Shown: positions 52,301-63,470 of the stretch, piece after piece
Position numbering within the stretch: position 1 is the stretch's first letter
Layout of the letters: every line of letters starts with the position of its first letter
NCBI GenBank assembly: GCA_026929865.2
Contig: CM049410.1
Coordinates: 20,767,001 to 20,831,000 of the forward strand
Direction of reading: 5' to 3'
Source: Hyperoplus lanceolatus
Lineage: Eukaryota; Chordata; Actinopteri; Uranoscopiformes; Ammodytidae
DNA length: 64,000 bases
Program-made: the position numbers and the translations under genes
The notes under the pieces: generated by a model
Databases searched by the model: none
Seen by the model: the letters and a program-made list of their open reading frames with translations, nothing else
What the model was told of the DNA's origin: nothing

Positions 52301-55300
52301 CACTTTGTGTCAACTCGAGTGTCAATGGCTTGAATGTAAGCGCGATAATTTATATGAAAGTTACGCACTATAGCTTTTAGCCCTGGGTTCATATTAATAT
52401 TGTATTACCACCACCACTGTATTACTATTGCAAATGTCCATCAGTATCAAAAACATATCAGCTGGGTTAAATTAAACCTTATTAATTGTCTTTTTCTCCC
52501 CTTTGTTCAAATTATAGATTATATCCCCAGTCCATTCATGCCACAGGTATATTTTGTTTATGGTATTAATTATTGGGCATTGTCGATATAGATGTTGCTA
52601 CAGGCTTAAACTTTGTCTTTGTCTTTTTTTTTTGTTAAAACAGATGAACAATATTGAAAGTCCAATGGGAATGGCTGTGGGCATGCCTGAAGTGAGGGGT
52701 CTGCCTGCTGCTGTGGATTTAGCTAAAAACCCCTTAGCTGAAACGCATGAGTTTAGACAAGCATGCTCAATCTGCTATGTCAAAACTGGTGAGGAATTGT
52801 TTTTACAGTCCATATGTGTGTGGGTGGTCGGTGTCTTTTGAGGTTTGGTCTTTTATATATATTTCTTTATACCCACAGGGCCCGGTGTGCTGGATTACAC
52901 ACTTCATTCTGAAGAGCACAAATGCAAAAAGGACGCTTTACTCGGCAGAATCAAACACGTACCGGACAAAACGTGGAAGCTCATTCGGCCCAGACCAACA
53001 AAAACACAATACGTTGGACCCTATTACATTTGTAAAGGTACATTTTTTTTTCTCTAAATTTGTAGTTTCCTTTGCTAAGAAATTGTTGCGTTTGCCTTTC
53101 CTAATAATTTATTCATGTCTTTCCTTTTCCTTAAACCTACAAATCAATTTTATTTCCCAAGAAAAACAAATAATGATATCATTTTATAATAATAAAAAAA
53201 AGACATCCGTTCCCTTGGCATCTTTACATTGTTCACCAATTATTTCTGCAAGGCTGGTCCTTCCATACCTACCCTTTTATTTATTACTCATAAATATTCA
53301 CATGATTCCAGAGGCATTTGTTTCTATATATCTGGCACACTTCTTTTCCACACTAAGGGCTAATAGTCAAATGTTTTATTGCGTTGTTTCAGAGGTGGCT
53401 GTAGGGAAAGACTGCATGTACCCGGGCCATTGCACATTTGCATACTGCCAGGAAGAGATTGATGTTTGGACTCTGGAGCGAAAAGGCTTTATCTCCAGAG
53501 AGCTGCTCTTCGATCCTTATGGGCCCCACTCCAATGTCAGGTTGACCGTCCCTAAGATCCTACAGGAGCATCGGGGGATATTCATGTTTCTCTGTGGGGT
53601 GAGTATTTATTTAGTTTATTTTCACAACTAGTGTGACCGTATTGTACATTTTTAAGATACACTAACTGTAGTGGTATATAGTGCTGCCGGGACTGATGGC
53701 TGGATGCTGTTTTTTAATTCCAGTGTGAGGAAGAAAAGCTTTTGAATGAGCTTTTATCCAAGGCTAAAATTGAAGAATTAGGCCATTTTATACAGACATT
53801 TTAATGTGAGAAATGTAAATATGTGCTTTTCGTCAGAGCCTCTGCCTCTGTTTACATTGTCTCTCTGGTACTCATTAGTAGCTGGCCTATTTGATTCAGT
53901 TAATGTGATATTTTAACGATATTGTCTTGTTGTATTTTCCAGTGGTAAGCCATCTCAACTAGGGCTGGGCGATATATCGAATATATTCGATGTATCGCGA
54001 GATGTGCTCCAGGGGATGTATAAAATGACCCTATCGCGACCATCGAATACAAATTGGCACGTAATGTGTTTGTTTTAGTCGCCGCCGCCACCGGCAAACT
54101 CACTGGTGTTCGCTTCTCTCGCTCTTTCCTGTGGCTCTCTGCCTCAGACTACATGCATTGGCAACTCACTCACCCCTCCCAACCAGAGTCTCCTGGGCGC
54201 GCACCTGTGACGTAGTCTGTGCCTTGTGAGTGTTTACTTTAATCGCCATGTGAAAATAACGACGAGAGGGGGAGAAAAAAAGACGAGGGCTCTGATGCTC
54301 TTATGACAGCCGAACGAGCAGGTGGAGGGGGCGCGAAAGACGGCGATGGTGGCTGTCGTTCATAGCATGGACCTTTTTTGTAGACGGGCGCTTGACAGCA
54401 TAAGCGGCCGCTGTACAGAGCCTGGTCCTTATGAGAGGAAGGCGAACGAGCGCCGGGGGAGTTTTTGGTCCAACGTCACACAACCATGGCATCCGATTTA
54501 TTACGGGCAGCCTCTTATAATAGGTCCATGTCAGCACCAAGGGAGGTGCACACCGTTTATTAACTAAAAGTATGTAAAGTAGGCTACATTTGCGAGTATT
54601 TTTTATAAAATAAAACAGTGTTTTAGTGATAATGCAGGAGGGCTAGATCAATAGGTATGAATAGCATCCAGGAATGGTGCATCGGTTAGAATGCAAGGAA
54701 TGATGATGATGAGACTTTGCTTTCTTTAGACTATAGGCTATTATTCTCAGCCGTATTTATTTAAATCCTCTGATTGTCTTCCAGTTTTATTTTCATTAAC
54801 TAAATACAGGAGAATTAAACAAGGCAGGTAACAGAGGGACGATGAGCCACCGCTGTTTGCGCTCGCATGAATCTCTCTCTCGGACTAACAGGCAGAAAAC
54901 GAAACTTAACTTACACTATAGAGCAACTGCTCTTAAAGCGACAGTAACCATTATACATGTCAGAGCCTTTTATACACATAGACTACTATTATGGATCAAA
55001 ACCGGTTCTGCATTTTAAGTGTGGCTGCTATCTTCAGGGGGTTAGTGGTGATAAACAATTAGTAAGTGGTTGTAATGAGTCATAATTAGTGTTCTCAGTT
55101 TACAGATTAACAGAAGATGGAAAAAACTGTTTCCAAATAAAATAATGCTGGATCCATTGTATGGAAGTGGAAGGATGTGGAATAATCAATACAATGTGCA
55201 AACTCTTTGCCATGTGCAAGTTTCAAATTGTTCCAATAGAAAGCACTAAAGAATATAAACATGTTTCATGTAGCCTAATGCATTGTTAGTGCAGACACAT

Positions 55301-58276
55301 TTTGCAGGGACTATTTAAATCATATTACTGGTGTGATGTTATGCAAAAAATTAATTTAATTGAGCATTTAGGATGTGCTCTAGAGGAGATTTGAAATATA
55401 TCGAGATATATATCGTGTATCGAGATATAGTAAAAAAAATATCGATATTGTTTTTTGCCCATATCGCCCAGCCCTAATCTCAACCCACATACTCCTTTTT
55501 TCTGTAAATACAAAATCTGTTGTGTTTTTTTTTTTTGAATTTCAAATTTTTCCCAATTGTTTTATTTTGAAGGTGTGCTTTGACCACAAACCCAGAATAA
55601 TCAGCAAAACCAACAAAGATGACCCCTCACTTTGCTCTCATCCGGTGACAAAGCATATCTTTGAGGATCACAAGTGAGTCACTTTTTAACTGGAACATTT
55701 TGGCTTGTGAATCTAATAGTTCTAGTAATCTGGCAAAAGTAAATATGTGAGGGGGATAAAAATCATGAAAATGACTTTTGCTGTCTTGTTTGCTTTCTAA
55801 GGTGCCTGGTTCACATTTTGAAGGAGAATACAGTTCGTTATTCCAAAATCCGACCATTGAGTCCTCACTGCCAACTGGATCTGTGTCGCCATGAAGTCCG
55901 CTACGGGTGTGTGCGAGAGGACGACTGTTTCTACGCACACAGCCTCATCGAGCTCAAGGTCTGGATGATGCAGCACGAGCTAGGTAAGAGCGCTTTAAAA
56001 ATAAAATACTAGTGCAAGGGGGGCAATTTTAGTATGTACTATCTTTGCAGTGTTTTGTCACCGTTACATGTAATATAATCTTATTGATTTTTTTTTTTAC
56101 TTTGATTTTGCATCATATAGGTATCACTCATGAAAGTATTGTCCAAGAAGCAAAAAAGTATTGGAATGCAACGGCTTCGTTGCAGGGAGCTCAGGTAAGC
56201 CAACATTAGGACTTTGGTTGACTGTTTATTCCTTGCTGCTTGCATTTCTTTGAGGTTGCAGCTCATTAACTTTGACTTCAATTGTATATATTCTCCACTA
56301 AGGAATTTTTAAAATCAAACATAAATGTCTGTTATACATTTTCAGTAGTATTTAGTGATTGGTATAAATGTAGAGTTTTTATATTTTTTGGACCTATATT
56401 GGATTTGATGTTTCCCTTGGTTCAAGTGACATCATTGATGAATGTATTCTGGCTAAATGATTGAGGGGAATCACTGTTACTTTGATAAAAATGTTTGATA
56501 ATCACACATGTTCAAATTTCATCTGCAGCATTCCATTGCACAGAGGAGGTTCGGGCCTCCGAATCTGAAGATGATGTTTGTCTGTAGCCAGTGCTGGAGA
56601 AATGGCCAACTAAGCGAAGCTGACAAAAACAAGAAGTATTGCTCGGCCAAGGCGAGACACACGTGAGTAATCGCATGGTCTCATGACGGTGGACAAAAAG
56701 TTGAATTGACAAAGAGAAACGGTGAAATCCAAAAACATCAAACTCTGCTTCCTTCCTTCTCTCTGCTTCAGGTGGGCTAAAGACCGACGGGTTGTGCTAG
56801 TAAGCTCCATTGAAAGGAAAAAGTGGACAACAGTTAGAACGCTTCCAACCAAAAAACCCATCCCATCTCAGTTTGAGGTATGTCCCCCTAACAGTTTCCA
56901 CCCCAGGGGTTATTTTTTATTTTGTGTGTCTGATTAGGACAAATCTCCAGCAACGGGTCAAGAACACATGTTGTTTTTCCTTCATAGATTTGCATGCATG
57001 TGACAGCTGGGAAGAAGTGCCAGTACATTGGAAATTGCACGTTTGCTCACGGCATAGAAGAAAGGGACCTTTGGACCTACATGAAGGAAAACAACAGTAG
57101 GTTTTGGTTAAGGAGATGGATTCCTAAACTGGATAGTACTTTTATTGATAGTACTTATATCGTATGTGATTCCCCATCATAATCAAACTCCTTCCATCCC
57201 CTCATTTAGTTCCAGATTTGGATCAGCTTTATGAGCAGTGGTTGCAGTCTCAGAAGCCTGGCTGGGGTGAAGACACCTCCAATAACTCCATTCGGGAGAA
57301 TGGCAAACAGATCCACATGCCAACAGACTACGCTGAAGAAGTGGTGGGTTTAAAAGCCTTGCAAATATGGCACAGTGCTTATGTATGGTGATTAACACAA
57401 GGTTAATGTAATTAAGTTGTGTTTACTTCTTAGGTCCACTTACTAGTTCATTTTGGTTGCATGTGGCAAAAAAGGCTTTAAAATTAAATTGTAAAAGACA
57501 AGTATATATATCCAGTTAGCAGTTGTTATCAGTATAGGGTCTACAGATGTTACAATGTTGTGTTCTGTAAACAGACTCCTTAGCAGGGCGTCTTAACTTT
57601 CTTTTGGTAGACAATCATTTAGTCGTCAGGATCTATTGACGCAATCAAAACTATTCATGCCTAATGGGGAAATGTTGTGAACATTTTAATCACTCTGTTT
57701 GAATGGTGCTACTTTTACAAATACAAGGTGATGAATTTGAATGATGTAAGAAACAGAAAAATGATTGGGTCAATTATCTCAATGTGATGCGATTCCTCCC
57801 GTTTCTCTTCCCAGGCTGGCAATCACTGTTGGCTGTGTGGCAAAAACTGCAACAGCGAGAAGCAGTGGCAGCAGCATATCACTTCCGAAAAACACAAAGA
57901 CCGAGTGTTTAACTCTGAGGACGACCAGAACTGTTGGCAGTACCGGTTTCCTACAGGCACTTTCAAAGTTTGTGAGAGGTGAGACTTTGATCAGCCAACA
58001 GAACACTGTGTACTGTCTCTGCTTACCAGTTGGAATCCCAGTAGTTTTGGATGGTTGACTGATTTCGATCTCTGTTTTCCTGACAGGTACCTCAAAGACA
58101 CGTGCACAGAGGATGAGCTGTGTAAGATGGCACACGGGGATCAGGAACTAAAAGAGTGGATGGAGCGCAGGGAATTCCTTTTGATGAAACTTGCCAAAGC
58201 CAAAAAAGACCATCTTATAGCACCCAATGACAATGACTTTGGGAAATACAGTTTTCTGCTTAAAGACATATTATAA
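40398..58276 (+). CDS. zc3h7a: zinc finger CCCH-type protein 7A, 22 coding exons
   Basis: RNA-binding zinc-finger protein of the ZC3H7 family, linked in vertebrates to microRNA precursor binding. Exons: 40398-40465, 43870-43909, 44028-44231, 49509-49667, 50373-50453, 50588-50641, 50739-50778, 50882-51234, 51714-51966, 52518-52546, 52644-52788, 52879-53037, 53393-53598, 55573-55673, 55802-55983, 56121-56194, 56529-56662, 56772-56877, 56988-57096, 57210-57343, 57815-57978, 58087-58276. All junctions are GT-AG and in phase; total 994 aa, close to the ~970 of mammals. TPR-like helices span residues ~44-157. A low-complexity acidic middle includes DDLDDLLDQ (~325). CCCH fingers lie near 535, 655, 800 and 930, with a C2H2 finger (CWLCGK..QHITSEKHK) near 882. 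The C terminus NDNDFGKYSFLLKD and ENGKQIHMPTDYAE favour 7A over 7B. No disruption seen. Confidence 0.93.
41753..42685. mobile_element. TTAA-flanked non-autonomous element with internal foldback
   Basis: TTAA at 41749-41752 and 42686-42689. The ends AGCGGCTACGAGTAAC and GTTACTCGTTGTGGCT are inverted repeats. A second, inner inverted repeat (about 42399-42432 and 42477-42510, GCTCCGTGAGAG / CTCTCACGGAGC) forms a hairpin. A short copy is at 10791-11005. It is in zc3h7a intron 1. Confidence 0.7.
44370..45310. mobile_element. MITE copy split by a piggyBac-like insertion
   Basis: The left part (TGGTCCTTTTAGCTAACATC onward) and the right part (GAATATAGAGTGATTT near 45270) both match the element at 31951-32383. 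The 599-bp insertion at 44540-45138 separates them. Outer limits are approximate. Confidence 0.5.
44540..45138. mobile_element. piggyBac-like non-autonomous element
   Basis: A TTAA target duplication (44536-44539 and 45139-45142) and termini CCCATTGATGAC / GTCATCAATGGG. CCC...GGG ends at TTAA are the piggyBac signature. 599 bp, non-coding, inside a MITE in zc3h7a intron 3. Confidence 0.85.
46202..47799. mobile_element. hAT element nested in 45760-48300
   Basis: The 8-bp duplication GCTGAATA (46194-46201 and 47800-47807) flanks ends CAGGGCTGTA / TACAGCCCTG. The interior has repeated GGTAGCAC words near the left end. It is itself interrupted by a further element at about 47060-47668. Confidence 0.9.
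47060..47668. mobile_element. probable third-layer insertion with 12-bp inverted ends
   Basis: GCCTTTCACACC at 47060-47071 and its exact complement at 47657-47668 bound 609 bp. This is CpG-richer than its host element. No clear target duplication could be read, so an insertion is likely but not proven. Superfamily unknown. Confidence 0.5.
52014..52374. mobile_element. TTAA-type MITE in zc3h7a intron 9
   Basis: TTAA at 52010-52013 on the left; the right flank is TTTA. The ends AGGTATAGTACGTAACTT and AAGTTACGCACTATAGCT are inverted repeats. Related copies are at 36943-37298 and 11033-11136. Confidence 0.75.
53960..55476. mobile_element. hAT element in zc3h7a intron 13
   Basis: An exact 8-bp duplication ATCTCAAC (53952-53959 and 55477-55484) and 16-bp perfect ends TAGGGCTGGGCGATAT / ATATCGCCCAGCCCTA. 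Subterminal TATCGA words are abundant on both sides. 1517 bp with no transposase. It ends 96 bp before exon 14. Confidence 0.95.
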
Positions 58277-58760
58277 TGTGATGACAATATATCAAGCTCA
58301 CTTGCAAAATAATGCAGGATTGAAAACAGATCTTGAGTCAGGCGATCCTTAAGGGCCTCTGAGGTGAAACAGGAACTAGCGTGACCACAGCGTGATTTTA
58401 GAGGGTGGGTGTTCAGGACCGGGCCCTCTGATTGGTGGCTGGTTTACTCTGTTGTCATCAACAGCAAATTATGAGTGTGAGACACTTGAAGCTTTTGCTA
58501 TGCACCGTTCGGTAGAAGATCTAAAAAAAAAATGGATGAAAATAGCATGTGTAAACACTGATCAGAGACGAGTTCAGAGACTTACAGTAATTCTTTTTTT
58601 CATAAGCAGTTTGTATGTTAATTACCTTTTACCATTCAATAAGTTTAAAAGTATGGAATAATTAAATTTGAGAGTTCATTTGACATTCTCACTTTCCATG
58701 TATCTAATAGTGTTACCAGTGTAATGGGCACCACACCAAATAAAGCCTCTTTTTTAAAAT
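58277..58760 (+). terminator. zc3h7a: zc3h7a 3' UTR and poly(A) signal
   Basis: After the stop at 58274-58276 the first canonical AATAAA on the plus strand is at 58739-58744, followed by a T-rich stretch. Cleavage near 58760 is expected, giving a 3' UTR of about 480 nt. Confidence 0.7.
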
Positions 58761-58859
58761 CTGTTTTAAACTGCTGTTTTACTTACACTTATTATGGGTG
58801 GTGGATGACGTATGCAGGTATTTTACCTTGAAAAAAGTATTCATTACAAGTAAAACATC

Positions 58860-59738
58860 TTTATTAAGATATAATTTTGCTTAAAAGTATCAAATGTGAA
58901 AGTACTCACTGCATAAAAAATGTACTCCCGTATTATTGTATGTTATTTTCTTACTCATGCACCAATGTTTATTTTATACATTGTCAGGTTAACTTTATAA
59001 CAATGCTACACCTGTTCTAAACTCAGAATTATAATAAAGTAAAAAAAAAAAAAAAAAATACTATCTACCTCTAAAATGTCATGACTAAAATTGAATTACT
59101 GGAGTACAGTCAAACATTAATACAGGACCACCACAATCTCAGTGTGTAATTCCCTATGCAGTACATATAAATATATATTTTTTAAATTGGCATAGTAAAA
59201 GTTTTTGAAAATCTGATTCATCTTTAATTCACATTGTATACACATACATCTTGAATGCTCTAAACAAGGAACACATTATTACAAAACAGATAATAGTGGT
59301 ACAACCTGTTCACACATTTTCAAAGCTACATTAATGATCTAAGATGTTGCCATATCTGGGTGTAATATTCCTCCATAAGATGTATCACCCATGTTAGCAA
59401 TTGTCCCAGAGTAGGTTCACTTTAGCTATATGTGGGCTACACCCTTCATGGGTAAACTGTAAATCCAGCATTAAAGGGCTGCAGCTCCATTTCCAGCTTT
59501 TTCTCCATAAGACTCTGACCTTGTTGGCATAGGGGCCAAGTTAAGTCATGGCTTCTGTAATCCACGCATCACCCTTCACAGCGTTAATACTGTCTTCTCA
59601 TGTCAATATGTTGTCACTCTTGCATCAAAACTCCCAGTCAAGATCCTGACATCTAAAGAGGAGAATTTGCTGTGTAGTAGTTTCACCATTTGTCAAGAAC
59701 CACTTCAAGGTTGTTGCTTCCATCAAACAGCTGTGGAT
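58860..59738 (-). terminator. rmi2: rmi2 3' UTR with candidate poly(A) signals
   Basis: On the minus strand AATAAA lies at the complements of 58968-58973 and 58860-58865, about 770-880 nt after the rmi2 stop. If used, the convergent rmi2 and zc3h7a transcripts end within about 100-200 bp of each other. Confidence 0.4.
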
Positions 59739-59890
59739 TCAGACCATCATCTGCTGCAGCTCCTCCACCTCCAGCTTCCACATGCGCCTGTGTAGCGCAG
59801 CCAGCTCTGAGAGGTCGGCCATCTTCACCGCACGGATCACTGGCTCCGGGGAGGTGGCCTGGATCACACCCATCACCATCACATATTTGC
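59739..59890 (-). CDS. rmi2: RecQ-mediated genome instability protein 2, last exon (partial)
   Basis: RMI2 is the small OB-fold subunit of the BLM-TOP3A-RMI1-RMI2 complex, which dissolves double Holliday junctions and limits crossing over in the nucleus. The exon starts after a good acceptor (GTTTTCACAG) and encodes [17 protein letters not shown], then [12 protein letters not shown] and [14 protein letters not shown] with a TGA stop. These are the conserved C-terminal strands and helix of the OB fold, at the same place as in mammalian RMI2, which totals ~147 residues. The upstream exon or exons are not found between 59890 and 64000, so they should lie beyond the window. The intron would then contain the DIRS element. 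Phase: the exon begins with the last two bases of a Gly codon. Confidence 0.9.
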
Positions 59891-59962
59891 CTGTGAAAAC
59901 AGGCGAAAAGCAGGTGGTCAATTGATAATTGGAAAAATTAAAGGAATTTTGAGGAAAATTAA

Positions 59963-60309
59963 AGGTGCACTATGTTACTTTGGGTTTGTCAGAAAAGTGA
60001 GCATTTTCTAAGATATATTTTTACAACTGAATAAGCTTAATTAATTTTTTGGATCCCTGGAACACTGTTTGAAGTTACAAAGCTACCTTAAAAGTGGCTG
60101 TTTCTCTGTTGTTAACCCCTGTTGTTTGTCTACAAACATTCTGGTCTTACATTTGGTTCCAGGTGCCTCAAAATCATTTTGTTTGGATTTACCATGATAT
60201 AATTATTCAATACTATGACTCACATGTAGAGAAAACATTTTTTGTAAACTAAATGCAGTCTCTGCAAATATAAACAAATAACCTTCCTCAGAAACTGCAT
60301 AAAACACCT
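59963..60309. mobile_element. TTAA-flanked MITE in rmi2 intron
   Basis: TTAA at 59959-59962 and 60310-60313. Ends AGGTGCACTATG and CACCT. 347 bp, non-coding. It resembles other TTAA/AGGTG elements in the window in architecture. Confidence 0.6.
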
Positions 60310-60850
60310 TTAATGTTTCTGCTTTAGGCATAACTTTAATTGTCATTCTAATATCAATTTAATTAATGTTTTGATTAAACAGTGGCATTGCGGTGGTGGA
60401 ATCCATTAAAACTAACTTCATTTTTCATTTGTAATACTCCACACAGTAATGCTATATCATTTATGATCTGGACATGCAGTTCTATTTCATCCTTACTGAC
60501 CGCCAGAGGCGGTGCTTTAAGCACTGGATTTATCCGTCTCGCGCATGCGCAGTTCGAGTACCAATATCAACAAAGTCACCTGTGACCCTTGTGACACCAG
60601 AAGGGCTATATAGCCCGGTGTCTACAGAGGATCTGTTCCTTTTTCTTCTTGCATGAAGACGCAGACGTACCGCGTGCGATAAGTTTTCGCATTTGGAAAA
60701 GGATAAACAACGGTGTGCAGCCTCGGGACTAAGGTCAGAGCAACGGGTAAGGAACCCGTCCTCTAGGGGCTGTCTTAGCCGTGCAGCACTAAGTGCTTTT
60801 GCCCCACTATTGTGGCGCTAATTGATACCTTGCCCAGCAGTGTTACCGCT

Positions 60851-61118
60851 CCCGGTAACACTGCTGGGCAATTCTTTTTGGTTACTTACTGGTGAAGACT
60901 GCGCTTTCGCGTCCTCTCCCGGTAACACTGCTGTGCAATTCCTTTTTGTCACTTACTGGTGAAGACTGCGCTTTCGCGTCCTCTCCCGGTAACACTGCTG
61001 TGCAATTCCTTTTTGTCACTTACTGGTGAAGACTGCGCTTTCGCGTCCTCTTCCGGTAACACTGTTTTGTGTTTTTTGGATAAGTAGTTTACTGGTGAAG
61101 GCAGTGTTTTCGCTCCCT
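60851..61118. repeat. 67-bp tandem repeats
   Basis: Units begin at 60851, 60918, 60985 and 61052, each spaced 67 bp and starting CCGGTAACACTG. The first three are nearly identical; the fourth is degenerate. They lie between promoter and gag of the DIRS-like element. Confidence 0.9.
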
Positions 61119-61135
61119 CTCCCAGTGTTCTGCTG

Positions 61136-63470
61136 ATGGCTCATGTGTGTGGTGCCTGTGTGGCCCTCCTTGAGCCTAACGATGGCCATGATCGCTGCCC
61201 CTCGTGTCTCGGCTTCGAGCATTTGCGGGAGGGCCTTACTGAGAGGGCCTGCATGAACTGCGGCTCCATGCCCTTGGCGCTCAGGGTAGCTAGACTGGCA
61301 GCGGTGGAGCGTCCGACGGCTGTCGACCCTCCCTCAATTGCACCACTTCCTTCGGCTCAGCCCAGCCGTTCTTGGCGTCGGGGTAGGACGGTGCCCCCCC
61401 CCCCCCCAAGAAAAGGGCTAAGGATGAATTAGCATCCAAGGTGGATCGCTTGTAGGGATGGGAATTGATAAGAATTTAGCGATTCCGATTCTGCTTATCG
61501 ATCCGATTCCTTATCGATTCTCTTATCGATTCTCATTGGGTGAGAGAATATGTACAAATTAGTTTGTTTGTATTAACTCTCTTTAATATCTGATCAGAAG
61601 TGTCTAGTGTATGCATTGAAAGATTATCAAGCTACTTTAGGATTAGGAAATTGTCAATTTTCACATTAATTGGTCCAGACAATTTTTTTTTTGGTTTTTA
61701 AGCCCAAATGCCCTTATGTGCCCTACAAACTAAAAACACATACTTAAAACAGTCAAGGAAGAGCTTGTGCCTTTTGGAATATTAACAGTGCTCATTGGCA
61801 CTTAAAACAAAATTCAACTGACAGAAAAAACACAAATAAGTCTTTTGAAAAGATAATACCAACTCTTTTTATGCAGAACAATTATCATGTTTGCCCTCTC
61901 AGGAAGGATACGAGATCTTTAATGTATGTTAAGTGTTATTATATGATTGCGCCCTTACTCTGAAAGGCCAACGTGATGATGTCACTATGTTAATGCCTCA
62001 GGTCAAACTGTCACGACTGCACAGTAGACAGTCATGTAGGCTATTCAAGAAGAGAATAAATACGCCATAAAGGCTTTAAGAGAATGTATCACTTTGCTTA
62101 TTCTTCACCACGCCAACGACAAGGAGTCACCGCTCCATCTCAGCTTTACAATGTACGCTGTTATGTTCACCGCGCTGTTTATTAGGCTAATATAATGTCC
62201 CTGCATCAGACACGTAGCGGATGGTTTTATACACATCGATCGCTCAAGTAATCCAAGTCAGAGCTTTTTGTATCGGGCAGAGAGCGTTATTTTAAGTGTG
62301 TCTTACTGTCTTTATAAAGCGTATTGTTAAAGTTTCCTTACCACCGGACCGCCGAGTCCCGCTGTGTGTTGTTTTGCGTTCGTCCCCACTGCCGTGCTTC
62401 AAGGCAGCATTTAACAGCTGATGAACGAGAGTAAACAGCGGGCCTTTGGAAGCGAATAAGAAATCCTTTTTTCCTGTTTGTATGCTGCTCTCACCTTTTT
62501 ATGTATCTCCCTCTTTCACTTGCCCACACCTAGGCTTACACACACATTAATTCATATAGCCTACATTGTATGTTCAAATCCAAGTGATGGGCAATTCTGG
62601 TGCCGACGTTTAAACGTTCAACCGTCAGGATCGCAGTCTGCGCGCTTGCTTCTGCACGAGTCATTTGATGAAATGGAAACTTTACCGTATTGTTGCCTTT
62701 TCATGTGTAATACAACCACACTTTAGAGCGCTTCTGCCTCGACGTCATGTTTGCTGCGTTCTGAACCAAAACAAAGCAGCACGTGACTGAAGTCATGACG
62801 CATTTGCTACGAGCGGAACCGATAAGCGGCATTGTTAAGCAGGCATGTTAACGATTCCAAGGAATTGGTTGACTCGGAACCGGGTCTGAACAAGAACCGG
62901 TTCTCAATTCCCATCCCTAATCGCTTGTCATCCGATATGGAGAGAATACAGGAGCTCCTCCTGACCCTGCAACCGGGGGCGGGTGGGGCAGTGGCTGACG
63001 ACCAGCCTGTCCCTTCCGTGGGGGACGTGCCTGGTAGGGATGATGTCCTGTCGCTGGCGGCTTCGGCGAACTTCTTTGGTGAGGAGGGAGACTCAAACAC
63101 TCTTGGGGAGGCCTCCCGCTCCTCTGCTCAGAGCTCCGAGCACAGTGCAGAGGGTAACCCTATGGGGGCTGTCATCCGTGCGGCCCTGGCTCGCCTGGGG
63201 CTCGATGCTCCTCAGGCGGACGTGGCTCAGCCTAGCGCCTTTTTCAGGGGCAGCCCTGTCACAGCCTCTTTCTCTGTCCCCCCTTCGGAGGAGTACTTAA
63301 AGGAGCTACACGCTTGCTAGAAGAATGATAAGGCTTTCTCCCGTCCTACTGTCAAGTATTCTGAATCCCTCACTGCCCCACACCACCTGGTACAAAGCCA
63401 TAATAATGCTATGTTATCAGTCTGCCTCTCAAGGCCTAGGAAAAGGCTCGGAGAATATACCAGCGCTTAA
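61136..63470 (+). pseudogene. DIRS gag, interrupted
   Basis: The frame starts at 61136 with MAHVCGACVALLEPNDGHDR, then CPSCLGFEHLREGLTERACMNC; paired cysteines typical of DIRS gag. A run of 14 C (61394-61407) shifts the frame away from the downstream AKDELASKVDRL. The hAT insertion follows, and the frame resumes at SSDMERIQELLLTLQPGAGG (62928 onward) with an acidic, serine-rich middle. A TAG at 63318-63320 stands where the frame continues with KNDKAFSRPTVKYSESL. Not functional. Assignment rests on cysteine spacing and layout, not on an alignment. Confidence 0.65.
61453..62919. mobile_element. hAT element inserted in DIRS gag
   Basis: An exact 8-bp duplication ATCGCTTG (61445-61452 and 62920-62927) and 15-bp perfect ends TAGGGATGGGAATTG / CAATTCCCATCCCTA. 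1467 bp with no transposase frame. Removing it restores continuity of the surrounding gag reading, which confirms the limits. Confidence 0.95.

Larger units (their letters stand above)
60490..63470 (+). mobile_element. DIRS-type retrotransposon, 5' part, disrupted
   Basis: A promoter-like 5' end contains the palindrome GGGCTATATAGCCC (60603-60616). It leads into 67-bp tandem repeats and then a gag frame with the cysteine pattern of fish DIRS gag. DIRS elements use a tyrosine recombinase instead of an integrase, but that region is not in the window. The element is broken by a hAT insertion (61453-62919), a poly-C frameshift, a stop codon, and unrelated sequence from about 63470. The 5' limit is approximate. 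Confidence 0.65.

Noticed and set aside
52747-53631. A 294-residue open frame, the longest in the window
   Set aside because: It runs through zc3h7a introns 11 and 12. The true exons read in their own phases, and the intronic parts have no family resemblance.
54301-54567. Open frames on both strands near 54.4 kb
   Set aside because: They lie inside the hAT element of zc3h7a intron 13 and have no transposase features.
62832-63320. An independent 162-residue gene
   Set aside because: Its first residues are the end of a hAT element; the rest is the continuation of the interrupted DIRS gag.
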